Shown piece by piece: positions 21,554 to 33,098 of a DNA stretch of 64,000 nucleotides (position 1 is its first letter; each line of letters starts with the position of its first letter). The notes under the pieces were generated by a model. That model saw only the letters and a list, made by a program, of their open reading frames with translations. It had not been told where the DNA came from and did not search any database. The position numbers and the translations under genes were made by a program. The DNA comes from Rana temporaria (Eukaryota > Chordata > Amphibia > Anura > Ranidae), in NCBI RefSeq assembly GCF_905171775.1, contig NC_053499.1:27592526-27656525 (forward strand), in the 5' to 3' direction.

Positions 21554-22057
21554 TTAAAAGGGGTTGTAAAGGTACAATTTTTTTTCCTAAATAGCTTCCT
21601 TTACCTTAGTGCAGTCCTCCTTCACTTACCTCATCCTTCCATTTTGCTTTTACATGTCCTTATTTCTTCTGAGAAATCCTCACTTCCTGTTCTTCTGTCT
21701 GTAACTCCACACAGTAATGTGAGGCTTTCTCCCTGGTGTGGAGTGTCGTCCTCGCCCCTTGGACTACAGGAGAGTCAGGACGCTCTCTACGTTGCAGATA
21801 GAGAAAGGAGCTGTGTGTTAGTGGGTGTCCTGACTCTTGTAGTCCAAGGGAGGGGGCGAGCACGACACTCCACACCAGGGAGAAAGCCTCGCATTACTGT
21901 GTGGAGTTACAGACAGAAGAACAGGAAGTGAGGATTTCTCAGAAGAAATAAGGACATTTAAAAGCAAAATGGAAGGATGAGGTAAGTGAAGGAGGACTGC
22001 ACTAAGGTAAAGGAAGCTATTTAGGGAAAAAAAAAATTGTACCTTTACAACCCCTTT
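21554..22057. mobile_element. Long fold-back TTAA MITE (GGGGTTGTAAAGGTACAA type), copy 1
   Basis: Two arms of about 190-240 bases, nearly perfect inverted copies: the left has CACTTACCTCATCCTTCCAT, the right ATGGAAGGATGAGGTAAGTG. The left end sits on TTAA; the right TTAA is lost. Other copies: 24506-24740 (one arm), 36002-37376 (nested) and 42142-42655. The frames inside are translations of the hairpin. Confidence 0.9.
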
Positions 22058-23530
22058 GCTGTGTGAGAACGCATGTGATTTGCACTGCAAATCACATGCC
22101 ATGTCTGTGCAATGCGATTTCAGCCATACAGACAGACATCGCATTCGGACCAAACTCGCACATGGGACCCCCTTTTTTTTTGGTCCACACCAGAATTGGA
22201 TTGCAGGGTTGTTCACACCCCTGGGATCTGATGTCATAACTGTCAGGTCACAGTGCGATATGCAAAGTGAAATGGGGGCGTCGTTAACATTGTATTGACA
22301 TTTCCGGCTTTGCATATGGCAGTGTGAACCCGCAGTGGATTCGCAGGGTTCCCGCATTGCACTAGTGTGAAGCGGGACTAAGAACCGATTGACCTTCAGG
22401 TGAATCTTTTTCTAAACAGTTGAATCCTGAGCACATTCTTAGAGGAAGCAAGTCTGTGTGAAAAAGACTTCTCCTGTATAATAGTTATATAGAGATATAC
22501 AGAGCCTGGACCTCAGTACCCGACAGCTGGAGTATTCTGAGTGTGCACACAACTCAAGAGCTTCATATTTCTTCTAACAAAAGCAGTCCTACACATAGTT
22601 GTCATTCTACCCACTGAATACACTCCCAGCAAGTCAACTAGCCTTCAACTTCTCTACATGACATTCTGGTTGTGCAAGGAGCAGCCAAAGAGTATAAAAC
22701 CCTGCAGGCCGGTTCTAACCAACAGGACGAGTCCGAAACAAAAACACACACCGCCTCCTTCAAAGCCATCCTGCTGCTTTAACCACATGCTGGCCGACAC
22801 TTTTCTTTTTTTTTTTTTTTTTTTTTTTTTTAACAGTGCATCCGGAAAGAATTCACAGCGCTTCTCTTTTCTTTGGCTGAACTAAATGGACTTGGGTCTT
22901 TTTTTAACCCTGAAATATACATTTAAAAAGTCTAAATAAAAAATAAAAGAAATAGGCATAAGTTTACCTTTGCCCAAAAATATAAATGTTCGTTATTCTT
23001 TTTTCCTACATGGATCAGGGGTGCAATGTCAGGCTTTTGCACACAAGACTCTATCCGTACTTTCATATGGGCTGTCTGCGGAAAGCTGCAGGGCTCGTGA
23101 ATGAGCAAGAGCACTCTTCATCGCCGTCACCCTGTGTGGTCGATGGTACTTGTAGTTCATTCATTCAGCTTGCTCCTAAAAACGTAGTCTGGTGCTTTGG
23201 ATAGTCGGCAAACGGGCCATTGTCAACCCCCAGCTACGCAAGACTTTTGGATGCAAAACACGGCCTAGAACAGCTCTACAAGCCTCTTAAAAGAAGAAAG
23301 TTATCCTGAAAAACTTGTCAAGAAGTGTTTTTTTCTTCTACCGAGTTCTCCAGTAATTATATACTTGCCCCTTTGGGCAAAATACATATTTCTCGAACAA
23401 AGCTTGTTTGTTTTTTCAATATTAAATTTGTTATCTAATGTTTGGCACTTGAAAAGTCAGAGTTCCTTTTTTTCCCCCCAGTTAAGCCATTTAAAATAAA
23501 TAGCACACTTCTGACTGTACATTGGTCCAC
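22058..23530. other. Mostly unassigned, with one Tc1 end
   Basis: Holds part of a GTGTGAA-type MITE (about 22060-22380), a long T run at 22807-22831, and the Tc1 end at 22832-22870. The rest shows no element ends or exon signals. Confidence 0.4.
22832..22870 (+). mobile_element. Isolated Tc1 terminal-repeat fragment
   Basis: ACAGTGCATCCGGAAAGAAT followed by TCACAGCGCTTCTCTTTT is the outer end of a Tc1 subfamily whose opposite-end sequence appears at 56521-56605. No transposase sequence follows. Confidence 0.65.
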
Positions 23531-24139
23531 TTAAAGCGGATCTCCACCCTCATTTAAACTATAGCTCCATATTACTACCGCTCCTAACTAATCATGAATC
23601 GGCGATTTTTATTTTCATTAGCAAATATGTACCTTAATTACGAGCCTTGCGTCCGGTCTGCCCCCCCCTTGGGTTTTTAACGGGTTTTTCTGCCGTTTCC
23701 TGCGCCGCGCTGTGTCTGCTAGGAGCCAGTGTCAGAGCTCTCTAAGTAATATTCTCCTCTGTTATCAAGCATCGCGCGACTTCATTTTGCAGGAAGTGAC
23801 GCGGATGTAAACAATGGAAGGGGCGGACGTTTTAAACTTCTCCATTCATTAGAGCACAGATACTGTTACTGATACGGCGCCGGGCACATGCACGAGATCG
23901 AGCGGTGGATGCTGGGACAGCATCCACCGCAAAACGGAAGTAGCTCCTTGTTGGAATCGAGCGCCCAAAGCCAAGATGGCCACGGGACGCAAACGAGAAT
24001 AAAAGTTTTTCTTATGGATGAAATAACAGCGGAGGGGCGGTCGGACACCGGAAACGTGAGTTTAGCACAGCAGTGCTAATACACATTTGAATAGGCAATA
24101 AAAAAAAAAAATGATTAAGCCGTGGGAGATCCGCTTTAA
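23531..24139. mobile_element. TTAA MITE (AGCGGATCTCCACCC type)
   Basis: TTAAAGCGGATCTCCACCCT and GTGGGAGATCCGCTTTAA are inverted ends on TTAA. The GC-rich interior includes GGATGCTGGGACAGCATCC, an internal hairpin. Confidence 0.85.
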
Positions 24140-24505
24140 AGCACACATTTTTAAAATCAAAGAAAAAAATGCGCCATGTGACACCACAATTTTTTTTTGT
24201 CTATATAAAAAAAAAAACAAAAAAAAAAACACAACACACACCCTCAGATTGTGTTACAATTCACAAACTGGAAACATGCCATGTGTTACCGATAATTTCA
24301 TAACCACAGACAGCAATCTTCTTCCTACTTATGCAAGATTGCATAATGCCTGTCTGACTTATACATTTACATGATCGTATTATAGTGCAGACGTCACTAT
24401 TCTTGGCAGGAGTCAGATACAATTTTCACAGGCACTGTTACTTTTATATCTGTAGTACATATACAGGACCCACAAACCTACTGTTTCCTGCCATCATAAG
24501 TGTGT
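24140..24505. other. Unassigned spacer
   Basis: AT-rich with A runs near 24208-24230. Nothing recognised. Confidence 0.35.
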
Positions 24506-24956
24506 TTAAAAAGGGTTGTAAAGGTACAATTTTTTTCCCTAAATAGCTTCCTTTACCTTAGTGCAGTCCTCCTTCACTTACCTCATCCTTCCATTTTGCT
24601 TTTAAATGTCTTTATTTCTTCTGAGAAATCCTCACTTCCTGTTATTCTGTCTGTAACTCCACACAGTAATGCAAGGCTTTCTCCCTGGTGTGGAGCGTCG
24701 TGCTCGCCTCCTCCCTTAGACTACAGGAGAGTCAGGACAGGACGAGAGGGCATCCGTGATAGGTGGAAGACTGAACACAGTGTCTCCTGGGAAGCCGAGT
24801 GTTCCGCCTATCACGGAACAGAAAGAGGAGGCGCGGCTTTTGAAAAAATGGACAGCAGCGGTCTGCATATTAGGTTACCAGCGTATAAAACGACCCCCGA
24901 CTTTTAAGAAGAATTTCAGGTTAAAAAGTCTTATACACCGGAAAATACGGTACTTA
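24506..24956. mobile_element. Broken fold-back MITE arm fused to another element
   Basis: The segment 24506-24740 is the left arm of the GGGGTTGTAAAGGTACAA MITE. The right arm is absent. From about 24741 a different hairpin element follows (CCGTGATAGG against CCTATCACGG), ending near 24956 with CTTATACACCGGAAAATACG, a distinct terminal motif. Confidence 0.6.
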
Positions 24957-25033
24957 GAACTCCGTCTGACTGTTATTATGCGGCAAGCCTGCTCATCTTC
25001 TGTCAGATTAGCAAACCTGTGAGGTCACTGCTT

Positions 25034-25475
25034 TTAAAGTGGAGTTCCACCCATAAAAAAAAAGTTAGCAAAAAAATAAAAAAATAAATTTATACTCACC
25101 TGAAATACCTGTTGCTATGCGGAAGTCCGTAATCTGCTTCTTCCGTAACCGCGGTCCGTCGTCTTCTTCATCCTCTTCTAGTGAATGGGGTGCACTGCTT
25201 TCTGGGAGCTGTGTGTAATCCCAGAGAGCAGCCGCCCATTCACAAGTCGGCGCGAGACTCACGCATGCGCAGTAGGAAACGGGCAGTGAAGCCGTAAGGC
25301 TTCGCTGCCCGTTTCCCTTAAGTGTGGATGGCAGCGCGGAACCTGCACCGATCAAGGGATCAAGCCATCAGCGCGGGTGAGTAGGACAGGCAAGTGTCCT
25401 TATTAAAATTCAGCAGCTACAGTGTTAGTAGCTGACTTAAAAAAAAAAAAAATTGTGGGTGGAATCCCACTTTAA
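25034..25475. mobile_element. TTAA MITE (AGTGGAGTTCCACCC type), copy 2
   Basis: TTAAAGTGGAGTTCCACCC and GGGTGGAATCCCACTTTAA are inverted ends on TTAA. The interior differs from 7912-8461: it carries a GC-rich hairpin (GGAAACGGGCAGTGAAGCC against GGCTTCGCTGCCCGTTTCC). Confidence 0.85.
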
Positions 25476-25569
25476 AATTCAATATCTAACCAGTCAGACG
25501 AATGTCTAAGTACTGTATTTCACTATATAAATTAACTTTCCAGTTAAAAATAAGTGTAAAAATGGAAAA

Positions 25570-25725
25570 CTTCGGTGGGTGTAACAAGATGTCCGCTTTG
25601 TCCCTTCTCAGAGTATCCTTACTATGGGAGGAGTGCAGGGTGTAGCAAGATGGTGGCGACGGAATGTCACTTCCGTTACCAATTCTGACGGGTCGCCAAA
25701 TCTGACAAAACACCGGCCATAGACC
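25570..25725 (+). repeat. Dispersed repeat with GTAGCAAGATGGTGGCG
   Basis: Contains GGGTGTAACAAGATGTCC, then GTGTAGCAAGATGGTGGCG, then CACTTCCGTTACC. Related segments lie at 31060-31165, 41974-42110 (inverted) and 43190-43330. The AAGATGGTGGCG core resembles a YY1 site. Confidence 0.65.
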
Positions 25726-25826
25726 GTTCAAATCTTGGCAGGTTCAGCAGTAACCATGATGGGCAGGACCATGTATGGCCAAGCTGAACGTACCCAAGTT
25801 GATCTATCAAGAAGGACATTCAGTAG

Positions 25827-26682
25827 TAGAGGTCGACCGATATATCCGCCGATATTTGGCCGTTTTGGAGAAATCGGCATCGGCCAATTTTCATCCAAAT
25901 TAGGCCGATATTTAACATGGCCGTTAGCGGTGCCTCGGCTCCGGAGCTAGGCCGAGGCTGCGGCCTTTCCTGATGCTGTGACCGCGGCGGCAATCCGGGG
26001 GCTTGTAGGCAGAGGCAGGGCGCGCAGCAGTCAGGGGACGTTTTTTTTCCAGAGTGGAGGATGTCGGCAGCGGCGGCCGCTGATTGGCTGTTACCGGCCC
26101 GCTCTGCATTCTGGGGATTGTAGGCAGAGTCGGGGCAGCATGTCAGGGACGAATGGAGTCTTGTGCTAGGCTGGTGGGCATTTATAAATGACTGACATTG
26201 GGCTGTACTGGTGGGCACTGATGAGGTGACGCACTGGTTGGCACTAATGTGGTGACGCACTGGTTGGCACTAATGTGGTGACGCACTGGTTGGCACTAAT
26301 GTGGTGACGCACTGGTTGGCACTAATGTGGTGACGCACTGGTTGGCACTAATGTGGTGACGCACTGGTTGGCACTAATGTGGTGACGCACTGGTGGGCAC
26401 TGATGAGGTGGCACCGATGGGCTGCACTGGTGGGCACTGATGAGGTGGCACTGATGGGCTGCACTGGTGGGCACTGATGAGGTGGCACTGACAGGCTGCA
26501 CCCCACCTCTCCACCCTAAACAATTATCTCCTCCCCACCTCTCCACCCTAGGTTTTTTAATGAAAAAAAAAAACGGCCTAAAATATCGGCCGCAAAAATC
26601 GGCAACACATATCGGCCATCGGTCGCCCCGATTTCCAAATATCGGCATCAGCCAGAGAAAAACCCATATCGGTCGACCTCTA
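25827..26682. mobile_element. hAT-like non-autonomous element, TIR TAGAGGTCGACCGATAT
   Basis: The left end TAGAGGTCGACCGATATAT and right end ATATCGGTCGACCTCTA are inverted copies. TTCAGTAG flanks both sides (25819-25826 and 26683-26690), a perfect 8-bp hAT-type duplication. Subterminal repeats of ATATCGGCC are numerous. A 26-bp tandem array lies inside. No transposase is present. Confidence 0.92.
26222..26490 (+). repeat. 26-bp minisatellite GGTGACGCACTGGTTGGCAC
   Basis: About seven near-identical units between 26222 and 26396, grading into diverged units of GGTGGGCACTGATGAGGTGG type up to about 26490. All of it lies within the hAT-like element. Confidence 0.9.
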
Positions 26683-26690
26683 TTCAGTAG

Positions 26691-27486
26691 GATAAAACGT
26701 TTTGGATAGTACCTCTTTAGCATCCACTGTAATATATTCCTCGTTGGCACTGGTCATACCTGAGCAAAAAGCTCCCCAAAGACTTCAATGAGGGCACAGT
26801 ATGAGCGTCTTCAGTCTTGAAGTAAGGCCCCCAATTAGGTCTATTATGGGCTTTATAGGTTACAAGTTCTAGCGAGCGTGGACTACTGCCCTTTTAGAGC
26901 ACACATATCCTTTACAAAATTACTAAATTCCTGTAGAACAGTCAGGCAACCTGCATTTTCTAAAAAGGAATCAGTAATTGCAGCTCTGGATCGCTCTCAC
27001 GGCAGGTTTATTTTAGGCTTTTTGTTCTCAAGCCAACAGATTCAAAACACCAAAATGGCGACTCCTGCGTATACACATGGATACAGGATTGTAAAGAAGG
27101 GTTGTTTGTAACCACATCCGACAAGGAAAAATAAGCAATCAGCGTGAAGTACAATTATTAAGGCTGACAGTTTACCATTGTAATAAGATTCTCACAAAAG
27201 CAATAATGTTTGAACCTGTACAAACACAGATAGCACCGCAGCCAACAAGCTTTGAATTCAGATGTGCCACCACAGCAAGCGAGCAGCACTGAGCCCGCGC
27301 CTTGGTATATGCACGGATTTTTCAGGCGGTGATAGAGCGAGAAACAAAAACACGGCAAAGTCAGCAAGAATTAAATTAATGTTATATCCACAGTGTGCAA
27401 GAGAGTGACAGAGCAGCACAATCGCTCGAGTACTCAGTCTAGTATTGCCAGAGAGAAACTCTGAGCTCTCCACAAAGCAGAAGGGA
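26691..27486. other. Unassigned stretch
   Basis: No element ends recognised. Short frames on both strands show no family signature. Confidence 0.35.
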
Positions 27487-27695
27487 CAAAGGGGTTGTAA
27501 AAGGTTCATTTTTTATTTTCTAAATTGGTTTCTTTAAGCTAGTGCATTGTTGGTTCACTTACCTTTTCCTTCAATTGTCCTTTTTTTCTTTGTCTGAATT
27601 TCTCACTTCCTGTTTCTCCTCAGTAAGCTTGCCCCCCATCATCCATGGGGGTTAGTCGGATAGAACAGCTTACTGAGGAGGAACAGGAAGTGCGA
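27487..27695. mobile_element. Single-arm GGGGTTGTAAA-type fragment
   Basis: AAAGGGGTTGTAAAAGGTTC begins an arm resembling the 21554 MITE family but diverged. A hairpin (AGTAAGCTTGCC region against AGAACAGCTTACT) follows. The right arm is lost where the TTAACCACTT-family copy begins. Confidence 0.5.
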
Positions 27696-28018
27696 AAGTT
27701 TGCGAAAAACGCTGATCGCCGCCATTAGTAGTTAAAAAAAAAAAAATGCGATAAAACTATCCCCTATTTTGTAAACGCTATTAATTTTGCACAAACCAAT
27801 CGATAAACGCTTATTGCGATTTTCTTAACCAAAAATAGGTAGAAGAATACGTATCAGCCTAAACTGACGGAAAAAAAAATTGTATATATATTTTTGGGGG
27901 ATATTTATTATAGCAAAAAAGGGCAAAAAAGGTAAAAAAATATTGGATTTTTTTCAAAATTGTCGCTCTATTTTGGTTTATAGTGCAAAAAATAAAAACC
28001 GCAGAGGTGATCAAATAC
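27696..28018 (+). mobile_element. TTAACCACTT-family repeat, left part
   Basis: Matches 31800-32110 in the same orientation, sharing GCGATAAAACTATCCCC-like and ATACGTATCAGCCTAAACTG sequence, and ends GCAGAGGTGATCAAATAC at 28001-28018. It continues at 29344 after the hAT-like insertion. Confidence 0.75.
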
Positions 28019-29343
28019 TAGGGTTGTCCCGATACCACTTTTTTAGGACCGAGTACAAGTACCGATACTTTTTTTCAAGTAGTCGCCGATACCGAATACC
28101 GATACTTTTTTTAAATGTCATGTGACCGTTTTCAAACCACAATACAGACCAAGGATATTTTCTTTAGAATTATGAAGAACTGGTACATCATGGTGTGGGG
28201 CTGTTTTTTAGCATACGGTACTGGAAAACTACATATCATTGAAGGAGTGATCACTGTCAGTGCCACCTATCAGTGCAGCTCATCGGTGCCAGTGCCCAAA
28301 AGTGCAGCTAGCCAGTGCCACCTATCAGTGCAGATCAGTGCCCATTAGTGCATCAGTGCAGGGAGGCAGCTTATTAGTGCATCTCATCAGTGCCACCCAA
28401 TCAATGCCAGTGCCACCTATCAGTGCCATCCATTTATGAGTGCCATTCAATCAATGCCAGTGCCACCTATTAGTGCCATCCAATGGCACCGATAGGTGGC
28501 ACTGGCATTGATTGGATGGCACTCATAAATGTGGCACTGATGAGATGCACTAATAAGCTGCCTCCCTGCACTGATATAGCACCCCCCCCCAAAAAAAAAA
28601 AGTTAACCACTTCAGGTTCGTTGCAACCAGTACTGTACCCACACTTCTTCTGCACAATTAAACATTATCTCATCTGTATGACAGTGACTTCCCCAGCGCT
28701 CATGGCTTACTTGCTTTTTACTGTACTTTTCCTGTCGATCGTGCGGTCCTTTCGCAAGGCAATGGAGACTCCTAGGACGCCGGGGACGGCCTCTGGATGA
28801 CGTCACGCTCGCCGCCGGGGGACGTCAAGCTCCGCCTACAGTCAGTGTCTGTGTTCAGTACAGTACTGAAGGGGAGGAGCACGCTCAGCCTCGGCGCACT
28901 GGCACCGCCCGCGCTACAAGAGGCTGTGTTGTTGTGGATAGCCGCGGCTCTGCTGTGAATCATAGCAGCGGCTCGCGGCCGCTACTCGCGGCCCACGGCC
29001 CGTGATTAAATGTTGTTCACTGCGTCAATTGGGCCTATATCATAATGCAGGCTGCAGCTGCCTGGACGTGTGCATTTATTATATAGCGGTCGTCGGCCGG
29101 CCGCCGGGCCCTGGTGAGAGAATTAAGTTTGGGCCTATATTATGATGGGGGCCTGGAGCTGCAGCTCCATCAGCCCCATGGTTAATCCGGCCCTGCCTCT
29201 ATGCACCGCTCGATGTCACCAAAAAAAAAAAAAAAAAGTATTCTATTTTGGTATCGGGAGTATTTGCGCGAGTACGAGTACTAGCGAAAATACTCGGTAT
29301 CGGTCCCGATACCGATACTGGTATCGGTATCGGGACAACCCTA
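28019..29343. mobile_element. hAT-like element, TIR TAGGGTTGTCCCGATACC, with proven empty site
   Basis: Left TAGGGTTGTCCCGATACC and right GGTATCGGGACAACCCTA are inverted copies. TCAAATAC is duplicated at 28011-28018 and 29344-29351. The related copy at 32080-32110 reads GTGATCAAATACCACCAAAA without interruption, so it is the pre-insertion site. The interior carries CAGTGCCACCTATCAGTGC-type short repeats and a GC-rich segment at 28790-28990 but no transposase. Confidence 0.95.
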
Positions 29344-29505
29344 TCAAATACCACCAAAAGAAAGCTCTATTTGTGGGGGAAAAAGGACGCCAATTTTGTT
29401 TGGGAGCCACGTCGCACGACCGCGCAATTGTCAGTTAAAGCGACGCAGTGCCGAATCGCAAAAACTGACCAGGTCCTTTAGCTGCCTAAAGGTCCGGGTT
29501 TTAAA
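29344..29505 (+). mobile_element. TTAACCACTT-family repeat, right part
   Basis: Continues the copy at 27696-28018 with CACCAAAAGAAAGCTCTAT and GACCGCGCAATTGTCA, both present at about 32100-32185. Confidence 0.8.
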
Positions 29506-30639
29506 GGGGTGTTCCCTAATAAACATACAGAGGGGGTATAGATGTCCCATTGGAATTAAGCCAAACAAACCTAGGTCTCACCACATCCCTGAATATAAAA
29601 AAAAAAAACCCACACACACTCACCTGCTCCACGTTCCAGCGACGCGCCGACCGGGGCTCCGCTCCCCGGCCGGCGTCTTCATCCTAAGTGTGGGCACCCG
29701 GCTGTGACAGAGGCTGCAGATTATATTTGCTACTAGTAAACTATATTAAAGCATATCACTAACGCTGTGAATAGATACTATAATAACCTCATGACACAAT
29801 AGTGTGGTAACAGAAATGATTACAGTCACTAGGATCACAATCACATCTGCGAGACCAAAGCAGGTATAGATTCTCTGAGATTTCTCACACCACTACTTTA
29901 GTGCATTTACAGACTCTGAAGGTCACACCTACACCATTTTCTACATGTTCTTCAGTATAAGTAGGCAGACTTTCACCTTATGTCATTCTTAAACAAGTAG
30001 CGTGACAATTAAGTGTTTTTTTCATAGACTATTAAAGAAAAAGTTTAATGGTAGCTAGCCACATTAAAGAACTTTCTAGGGATAGAACTGTATTCTCAAT
30101 TAAGACAAATTAAATCTATAAACACATTTATGAGTTTGTGCCAAACAGCAAAGCTTTCTAAGGGAAAAAAAAAAAACACACCCTAAGGATAAACTGACAT
30201 GTTCCATCGAAATAAAAACTGCTGAGGACACATACTGGATGATTTGCCACATAATCCCAAGAATTCATTAGGAGTGTTGTACAGAAATCCGCCTTGTGCA
30301 GTACAAATGATGAAGCTTGTAACAGACTCATGCATGTCGGTCAGATGTATATAGATCTGTTGCAACTCAGACAGAACGGCTGTAAGTATCTCTCCTGTGA
30401 AGTGGTGGAGAGACAGAGAGGATACTTGGAGTGGCTGGGCGAGAAATGGAATCCATCAAATGTCACTTGCAGAGGATCTTTAAGAGGTTCTTCAGTCAAG
30501 TTTTTAAAAATTCAGCAGCTACAAAAACTGTCTTGGGGGAACTTCTGCTTGGATCACACACAAACACAAACACACACGATCTCTGCTTCCCAGCCGAATA
30601 CATGGCAGTATTTACATCTTCTGAGGCTAATAAGGCTTA
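29506..30639. other. Non-repeat stretch with one weak exon candidate
   Basis: Little resemblance to other parts of the window, so possibly single-copy. GC-rich hairpin GGGGCTCCGCTCCCCGGCC at about 29654. An exon candidate is listed separately. A (CA)-rich run lies near 30547-30568. Confidence 0.4.
30303..30382 (+). other. Weak candidate internal exon (plus strand)
   Basis: CCTTGTGCAG|TACAAATGAT resembles a 3' splice site, and AACGGCT|GTAAGTATC is a close match to a 5' splice site. The 80 bases between are open in one frame and would encode TNDEACNRLMHVGQMYIDLL plus a few residues, plausibly helical. I do not recognise the family. On the opposite strand the same DNA is also open for about 60 codons (30183-30365), ending at a stop. 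Only one of these, or neither, can be real. Confidence 0.2.
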
Positions 30640-30977
30640 CCTGTAGCTACATAGGATATCTCCTAAACCAAGATATCCCCTGTATTTGCATGCGATTGGC
30701 ACATGCGCACTGAAGCAATGGCACATACATGCCGTTGCTTTCAGTGACTGTGCCGCTACCGGTGGGTCCCGTGCGCATGAGTGACGTCATCGCAGCTCAT
30801 CACAGCGCCGGAGCCGCGATACCCAGAAGTAACTCCGGGACGTCATGTCGCCGGCCAGGGCTGTGTCTGGCACCGCAGCGGGGGCTTCGACCTCAGGTAA
30901 AGATAATACATAATGAGCTAGTATGCAGGGGTTATTTTTATTTATTTTTTTCAAAAGTGGGTTTACAATCACTTTAA
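30640..30977. mobile_element. TTAA MITE fragment (relative of 4484-4884)
   Basis: Ends GGGTTTACAATCACTTTAA at 30977 and shares GATATCTCCTAAA, GGCRCATGC-type and ATAATGAGCTAGTATGC segments with 4484-4884. The left end is not resolved. Confidence 0.5.
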
Positions 30978-31341
30978 GCGTTCAAAATTAAACATCACAG
31001 ATGTCAATATAATAGATTTATTTACATACGCTCACTTTATTGCTAAAATTACTCTGAAAATCCAGATGTAGCAAGACGTCATATAAGCAAACCATGCACG
31101 GCTGTCGGAACGTCACGTCCGTTACCTAATCCGATGGGTTCGCTATTCTGACAGAACACCCCCATTGGAATATTTTTCCTCTAATACTTTTCTGGGGGAC
31201 GACCCAAAATTTGGGATTTTTTTTACTTTCACCAATAATGGAAAACAGGACAAATGGAGAAGGAAAATCTCCCTAACAGGGGGACAGATAGCAATAAAAA
31301 CTGACAGGTGTTCTAATCCCTCACTAATCCATCAACAACTA
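30978..31341. other. Unassigned, with one dispersed-repeat fragment
   Basis: The segment 31060-31165 is a diverged copy of the GTAGCAAGATGG repeat (see 25570). The rest is unassigned. Confidence 0.4.
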
Positions 31342-32263
31342 TTAACCACTTGAGACCCGTGCTGTAGACGAAAGACGTCCACATCGCGGCTCTCAAGTGC
31401 CGGGTGGACGTCCTGTTTACGGAAACACTGTGCCCGGCGCATCGCTGGGAAGCCGTTGCGCGTGCCTGGCGGCAGCAATGTCCTACAGGTACCCGCGATC
31501 GGCGATGACAGCAGGGACGTGGAGCTCTGTGTGTAAACACAGAGCTCCACGTCCTGTCAGGGAGAGAGGAGACCGATGCTGTGTCCCTTGTACAGAGGGA
31601 CACAGCATCGGTCACCTCCCCCAGTCAGTCCCCACACAGTTAGAACACACCCAGGGAATACATATTAACCCCCTCCTCACCCCCTAGTGTTAACCCCTTC
31701 CCTGCCAGTTACATTTTTACAGTAATTAGTGCTATTTTATAGCACTGGTCGCTGTATAAATGTGAATGGTCCCAAAATTGAGTCAAAACTGTCCGATACA
31801 TCCGTGGCCATTACTAGTAAAAAAAATTTTTAAAAAAATCATAAATCTATCCCCCCATTTTGTAGGCGCTATAACTTTTGCGCAAACCAATCAATATACG
31901 CTTATTGCGATCTTTTTTTAACAAAAATATGTAGAAGAATACGTTTTGGCCTAAACCGAGGGAAAAAAAATGTTTTAAAAAAAAAAATGAGATATTATTA
32001 TAAACAAAAAGTAAAAAATTTGTGGGTTTTTTTTTCCAAAATTTTCTGTCTTTTTTTGTATATAGCGCAAAAAATAAAAACCGCAGAGGTGATCAAATAC
32101 CACCAAAAGAAAGCTCTATGTGTGGGAAAAAAACGATAAAAAATATAATTTGGGTACAGTGTTGTATGACCGCGCAATTGTCATTCAAAAGGTGTCAGAG
32201 CTGAAAGCTGAAAATTGGTCTGGGCACAAAGGGGGTTTAAGTGCCCAGTAATGAAGTGGTTAA
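31342..32263 (+). mobile_element. TTAACCACTT-family element, complete copy
   Basis: Left TTAACCACTTGAGACCC and right GAAGTGGTTAA, both on TTAA. It has a strong internal hairpin (GGACGTGGAGCTCTGTGTGT against its complement, about 31515-31555). This copy supplies the empty site for the hAT insertion at 28019. It abuts the next MITE through one shared TTAA. No coding capacity. Confidence 0.85.
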
Positions 32264-32838
32264 AGTGGATGTAAACCCGAAATTAGTTTATATTTTTTTT
32301 GATGTCACAATGTACAGTATAAGATTTCCTATCATCTGTGCCCAGTCTTGCCACACAGAGTTAATCCAGCTCTGAGCAATCCTCTTATTGTTCAGTGAAA
32401 TAAAACGGACTACAGAGAAAACCCTTAGTTTGTTCCACTCCCTTGCTGTGAGTGACAGGTTATTTACATATCTCATGCGCTAGCCTGGAGACAGGCATTA
32501 TTTTTTAATTCCCACCCCCACTCCTTTTCTGAAGCCATGTGGTAACTTTTCTGGATTTTGACTGGATGTTAGAGATCATAGCAGAATTTAGTGTAAGGAA
32601 TACACAGGAGACAAGGGGAGTGTAGAGGAGGGCGGGGAGTCTACTGACATCAGGACTCCACCCACCGAGCTCCAGACAACAGACCCACCCACAGAATCTG
32701 CAGTTTTTCAGTTCTTATAACAGACAGAGGGGAGACATTTGACAGGTAAGGATACATGCAGGAGGCATCTATATCCTTATAGATCAGCACTATGGCAGTA
32801 GTTTAGAAAGGATGAGAACGGCTTTACATCCACTTTAA
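32260..32838. mobile_element. TTAA MITE (AGTGGATGTAAACCC type)
   Basis: TTAAAGTGGATGTAAACCC and GGCTTTACATCCACTTTAA are inverted ends. The TTAA at 32260-32263 is also the right end of the preceding element. Confidence 0.85.
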
Positions 32839-33098
32839 GTTATAACGACAGGCTGATCAAAAAAAAAAAAAAAGTCGATTCCGACAGCGTGACTCCATAA
32901 TACACTAATCAGAGGCTGCAGCTGCTGATCAAGAAAAGTTTTTCAACATTTCCCTTCACCAAAAGTCTGATCCGCAGCAACAGTCCCTACTGAACCGGCT
33001 GAATTATGATCCACCTATGGCCTCTGCTTTAGGTCACATCTTACATGTGTATGGACAGATTGTCTCAAAGAACAAGCACCTTACAAGCAGATTTACAA

